Assembly (NCBI RefSeq): GCF_027579695.1
Contig: NC_083583.1
Location: 22,713,099-22,777,098 of the forward strand
Length of the DNA: 64,000 nucleotides
Source: Neoarius graeffei
Taxonomy: Eukaryota; Chordata; Actinopteri; Siluriformes; Ariidae
Direction of reading: 5' to 3'
Shown in pieces: positions 60,765-64,000 of the stretch. Numbering within the stretch: position 1 is the first letter of the stretch; each line of letters starts with the position of its first letter. The notes below the pieces were generated by a model, which was not told the DNA's origin, made no database searches, and saw only the letters and a program-made list of their open reading frames with translations. The position numbers and the translations under genes were made by a program.

Positions 60765-61559
60765 AATGAAGGTGAAAAAACAAGGTTAGATGATTGTTTA
60801 CTTCTTTCTTGTCTCATTGAGTACCTTTTATTTTTACTCAAACCTGATCAAATCCCTGCACATGAAGCCAGACTGCACTGTCCAACTGACGAGTCGGAAG
60901 TAATTGTGGGGGGATAAGTGTTGCTTGTTTATGCGCTGCATGGGAAAGTGTTGCTTGATGCCTCAGGTAAGGGTGGAACAGGAAAGACTGGGGATTGGGG
61001 GAGGTGAGGTGAAGTGATGAAGCGCTGTGTGTGGGTGTGTGTTTGTGTGCATATGTGCGTGTGTGTGTGCGTGAGTGTGAATGTGGATGTATGTGGGTGT
61101 GTTAGTGTGAGGTCTGCTGACAGAGGGGAATTCCACAGCCTGGATTAGCCCGAGCTGACAGTGAGCCAACATGTACAGGAGACGTGTTCTTTAAAAATGG
61201 CGGTGTGTGTGCGCTTATGATCTTTTATGCTAATAGACACCAGTGGTAGTAGTTGATCATTTTCCTTGGTTTAAGTGTGAATAAGATTTTCTTCTTTCTA
61301 TCATTTCTATTCGAGCAAAAGTAGAAGTTCAAGTCTGTGTGTTGTTGGATACACTAAGTACTGTATTTAAAGCCTTCATTCGCACATCCTTACTTTAAAT
61401 TAGGCTTAAATTTAAATGAGTTTGTTTCGATTTTGGAAAAAAGAACCACCTAAATCCATTCTAAATATTGCAGAGAGACAAAACAAAAACGATACCTGCA
61501 CAAGTGGAGTTAAAAATAATAATTCCAGCGCATATCACTTGTTGAGACCAAATATGAAC
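60765..61559. other. No gene recognised; GT-rich stretch
   Basis: 61026-61110 is an imperfect (GT)n repeat. Otherwise nothing recognised. Confidence 0.55.
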
Positions 61560-61800
61560 TGAGAAGAAGAAGCCTTTATTTATCACACGTACACTCAAGC
61601 ACAGACTTAAGCACAGTGAAATGTCTCTTCTGCATTTAACCCATCTGAAGCAGTGAACACACGCATGTGAGCAGTGAGCACACACACATACCCAGAGCAG
61701 TGGGCAGCTATGCTACAGCACCCAGGGAGCAGTTGGGGGTTCAGTGCCTTGCTCAAGAGTACTTTAACCCAACCTTCAGGCCATGGCTGCCCCATGTTAA

Positions 61801-62475
61801 AGTGCATATTCTGGACCAATTTCGTTTTTTTATATGAAAGTATGTCCCTTTACACACTCATCTAGAAGGGTAATTTTGCACAAGGCCATCTGTCTACAGC
61901 AGAAAAAAATAAAATAACAAAACGCGTCTGGAAAAATCCCAAGGGAGTCTGGAGCCAGATTCGTGACATTATTTGCGGAAGTGCCAGCAGGCTGCACGAG
62001 CTTTGCACGGTTTCAGTGCACAGCCTGTGTAGACCAAGTGCTCCCATTTCTCTCTCATTGTCCGGTCTTTCGGAAAACGATGAGTACTAATCCCATCAAG
62101 ATTGGTGTTGCTACACCCTCCTATGATACATCTGTTAACCATTTTAATAATTACATGATAATGTTGAAGAAATTTGCAGAAAACCACCAGGTCGTTTTCT
62201 CATAAACAAACCAGCGCTGACGTAGGATTCAGAAGGAGGCGTCCCGCAGATAACATCACGAAAATCAATGTTTCCCGGGAAATTCAAATGCCAAGTTTTT
62301 TCAGAGGCGGACCAATTCGCCTCAAATGGCTTGATTTCAACTGAATTTTTCTGGTATTGCGCAAGGTAAAAAAAGTTGTAGAGAATGCAGACTGTTACAG
62401 ATATTTGACCAAAGTTTAATATAAAATAGGAGAAGTACATTGATCTTGCTCCTGAATTTACCTGTGATATGCCCT
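61801..62475 (-). mobile_element. Kolobok-like TTAA element with a THAP-domain remnant
   Basis: Flanked by TTAA (61797-61800) and TTAG (62476-62479). Ends AGTGCATATTCTGG and, reversed, AGGGCATATCACAGG. It encodes a THAP-type finger fragment on minus. THAP fingers plus TTAA targeting fit the Kolobok superfamily; P-element relatives also carry THAP fingers but make 8-bp duplications. Confidence 0.6.
61969..62142 (-). pseudogene. THAP zinc-finger fragment of a transposase
   Basis: From ATG at 62142 the frame reads MVNRCIIGGCSNTNLDGIST then HRFPKDRTMREKWEHLV, the first half of a THAP finger (C-x4-C, HRFPKD, conserved W). The second half is poor: ACWHF replaces the expected C-x2-HF. A stop follows at 61969. 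DNA-binding role is family knowledge; the fragment itself is dead. Confidence 0.65.
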
Positions 62476-62838
62476 TTAGCCTAACCTGCATGTCTTTGGA
62501 CTGCGGGGGAACCTGGAGCACCCGGAGGAAACCCACGCAGACATGGGAAGAACATGCAAATTCCACACAGAAAAGCCCGTCGGCCGCTGGGCTCGAACCC
62601 AGAACCTTCTTGCTGTGAGGTGACAGTACTAACCTCGTGCTGCCCTAAGCAAACTCCCATTGTGTGTGTGTCCGTCCCCCACTCAGGTGATGTGGCTGAA
62701 GTTGAGGAACTGTCCGAGCCAGAAATCACACACTATGCTGACACTGTTGGAATTTCTCACTTGTATTTTCTTCAGTGTTTTCCAGTGTTCCTAAGGCATA
62801 GTTCTGAGTGCATATTTAATTAAATATAAATAACAAGC

Positions 62839-63868
62839 GGCGGCAAGGTGGTGTAGTGGTTAGCGCTATCGCCTCACAGCAAGAAGGGCCGGGTTCGAGC
62901 CCCGTGGCCGGCGAGGGCCTTTCTGTGTGGAGTTTGCATGTTCTCCCCGTATCTGCGTGGGTTTCCTCCGGGTGCTCCGGTTTCCCCCACAGTCCAAAGA
63001 CATGCAGGTTAGGTTAACTGGTGACTCTAAATTGACCGTAGGTGTGAATGGGTGTCTATGTGTCAGCCCTGTGATGACCTGGCGACTTGTCCAGGGTGTA
63101 CCCCGCCTTTTGCCCGTAGTCAGCTGGGATAGGCTCCAGCTTGCCTGCGACCCTGTAGAACAGGATAAAGCAGCTACAGATAATGAGATGAGATGAGACA
63201 ATTGTTTGAACTGATCTTGGAATTTGCAGTTCTTTAGAAATGGCTCCAAGAGAAATTCCGGAGTTGTGTATATCTGCGATCCTCTTTCTCAGATCTGCAC
63301 TGAGCTCCTTAGACTTTCCCATTTTACTGTGTGTTGGCCAATCCAGTGAGTGCTGTAAACAAAACTTTTTTATGAAGGCACAGAGAAGCTACCAGCTGTA
63401 GTCAATCATAATCACTAACAGGAAGTTAAGAGACCTTGGCCTTGGCAAGTAAAAGACATTTTGGAAGTTTCAGCACCTCTGAATTAATAATCTAAGTGAG
63501 TGTATGTAAATTGTTGACCCTTTATGTATAACTTTGACCCTGTGTTGATTTCAGAAAACCAGAGCATTTTTTAAGGATTTTCCACTATGAGACCAACTGG
63601 TCTGGGCAATACAATCACAGGCCCCAGAGTCCATGCGGCTGCACTGCTGCGGCATATTCTGTGATGCAAATTGCCGCATTACGAATCCTCGTTTCAGCCA
63701 GCATAATATCAACATAGTTAATGCAGTGCCAAGTTTTCCTTGTTGATGACCTGGCGACTTGTCCAGGTTGTACCCCGCCTTTCGCCCGTAGTCAGCTGGG
63801 ATAGGCTCCACCTCGCCTGCGATCCTGTAGAAGGATAAAGCGGCTAGAGATAATGAGAATGAGATGAG
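62839..63868 (+). mobile_element. V-SINE insertion carrying transduced downstream sequence
   Basis: One 13-bp duplication, ATAAATAACAAGC, lies at 62826-62838 and again at 63869-63881. Between them are a full V-SINE (62839-63198), a Tc1-like fragment and unknown sequence (63199-63743) and then a second V-SINE tail (63744-63868) ending GAGATGAG. No separate duplication was found around the first SINE. Confidence 0.75.
63199..63560 (-). pseudogene. Tc1-like element end with transposase N-terminus
   Basis: The minus frame from 63322 reads MGKSKELSADLRKRIADIHN then SGISLGAISKELQIPRS, the first helix-turn-helix of a Tc1 transposase, and stops where the V-SINE begins. AGTGAGTGTATGTAAA and GACCCTGTGTTGATTTCAGA near 63496-63555 look like the outer end of the element. 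The rest is absent. Confidence 0.75.
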
Positions 63869-63940
63869 ATAAATAACAAGCAAAAAAAGAAAGGCCACAC
63901 TGACTTCAGGTCTAATCGGAATACAGATATTTGGAGCATT

Positions 63941-64000
63941 CATCTCATCTCATTATCTCTAGCCGCTTTATCCTTCTACAGGGTCGCAGGCAAGCTGGAG
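63941..64000 (-). mobile_element. V-SINE tail, cut by the window edge
   Basis: CATCTCATCTCATTATCTCT and GGGTCGCAGGCAAGCTGGAG; the head lies beyond the window. Confidence 0.9.

Larger units (their letters stand above)
61560..62645 (-). mobile_element. SINE (V-type head, tail B) split by a TTAA element
   Basis: Tail B lies at 61560-61796 (AACCCATCTGAAGCAGTGAA, CAGAGCAGTGGGCAGCTATG). The central domain and head lie at 62476-62645 (TAGCCTAACCTGCATGTCTT to TGAGGTGACAGTACTAACC). Removing 61801-62475 restores the order seen in uninterrupted copies. Confidence 0.85.

Overview
The window looks like nuclear DNA of a ray-finned fish. About twenty copies or fragments of a tRNA-headed V-SINE-type retroposon, Tc1-like transposons with DD34E transposases, many hAT-type elements with 8-bp target duplications and AT-rich spacers all point to a teleost. 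A catfish-like lineage is my guess from the SINE types, held with low confidence.

Only two host genes can be supported, and they are divergent. On the minus strand, 10913-11128 is the first coding exon of striatin (strn), a phosphatase-complex scaffold, with a CpG-rich promoter region at 11129-11640. No second strn exon was found, so 1-10912 is probably part of a very long first intron filled with transposons. On the plus strand, 15432-18949 is a complete four-exon map1lc3c (LC3C autophagy modifier, 136 residues, cleavage glycine at 126), with a promoter region just upstream and a poly(A) signal at 19115.

Layout: 1-2560 is one LINE 3' end split by three later insertions. 3229-4887 holds a hAT element and a MITE. 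5943-9507 is a hAT element carrying a 719-bp TTAA-flanked palindrome and a Tc1 element. 9690-10912 has SINEs and the start of strn intron 1. 11823-13391 has SINEs, a LINE-like tail and a short orphan reading frame. 13504-15125 is a triplicated SINE/TA-repeat unit. 15316-19120 is map1lc3c. 19190-22450 is a decayed reverse LINE. 24285-28722 is nested hAT/SINE material. 29786-31078 is a ~300-bp tandem array with a SINE inside. 31289-35503 has SINEs, one split by a 1000-bp DNA element. 35998-38400 is an element with an embedded promoter-like two-exon reading frame and a Tc1 copy with one premature stop. 42508-44944 is a three-level nest. 45468-52664 is mostly featureless apart from microsatellites. 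52669-55482 has the second palindrome and a third Tc1. 56832-64000 is SINEs, a hAT, TTAA elements (one with a THAP fragment) and a SINE with an apparent 3' transduction.

No new multi-gene system was found. The value of the window lies in datable nested insertions and a few structurally odd retroposons: a tRNA/5S chimeric SINE flanked by 86-bp perfect repeats, mirror-oriented palindromic elements, SINE tail swapping and a SINE transduction. Boundaries supported by target duplications are base-exact; the others are approximate.
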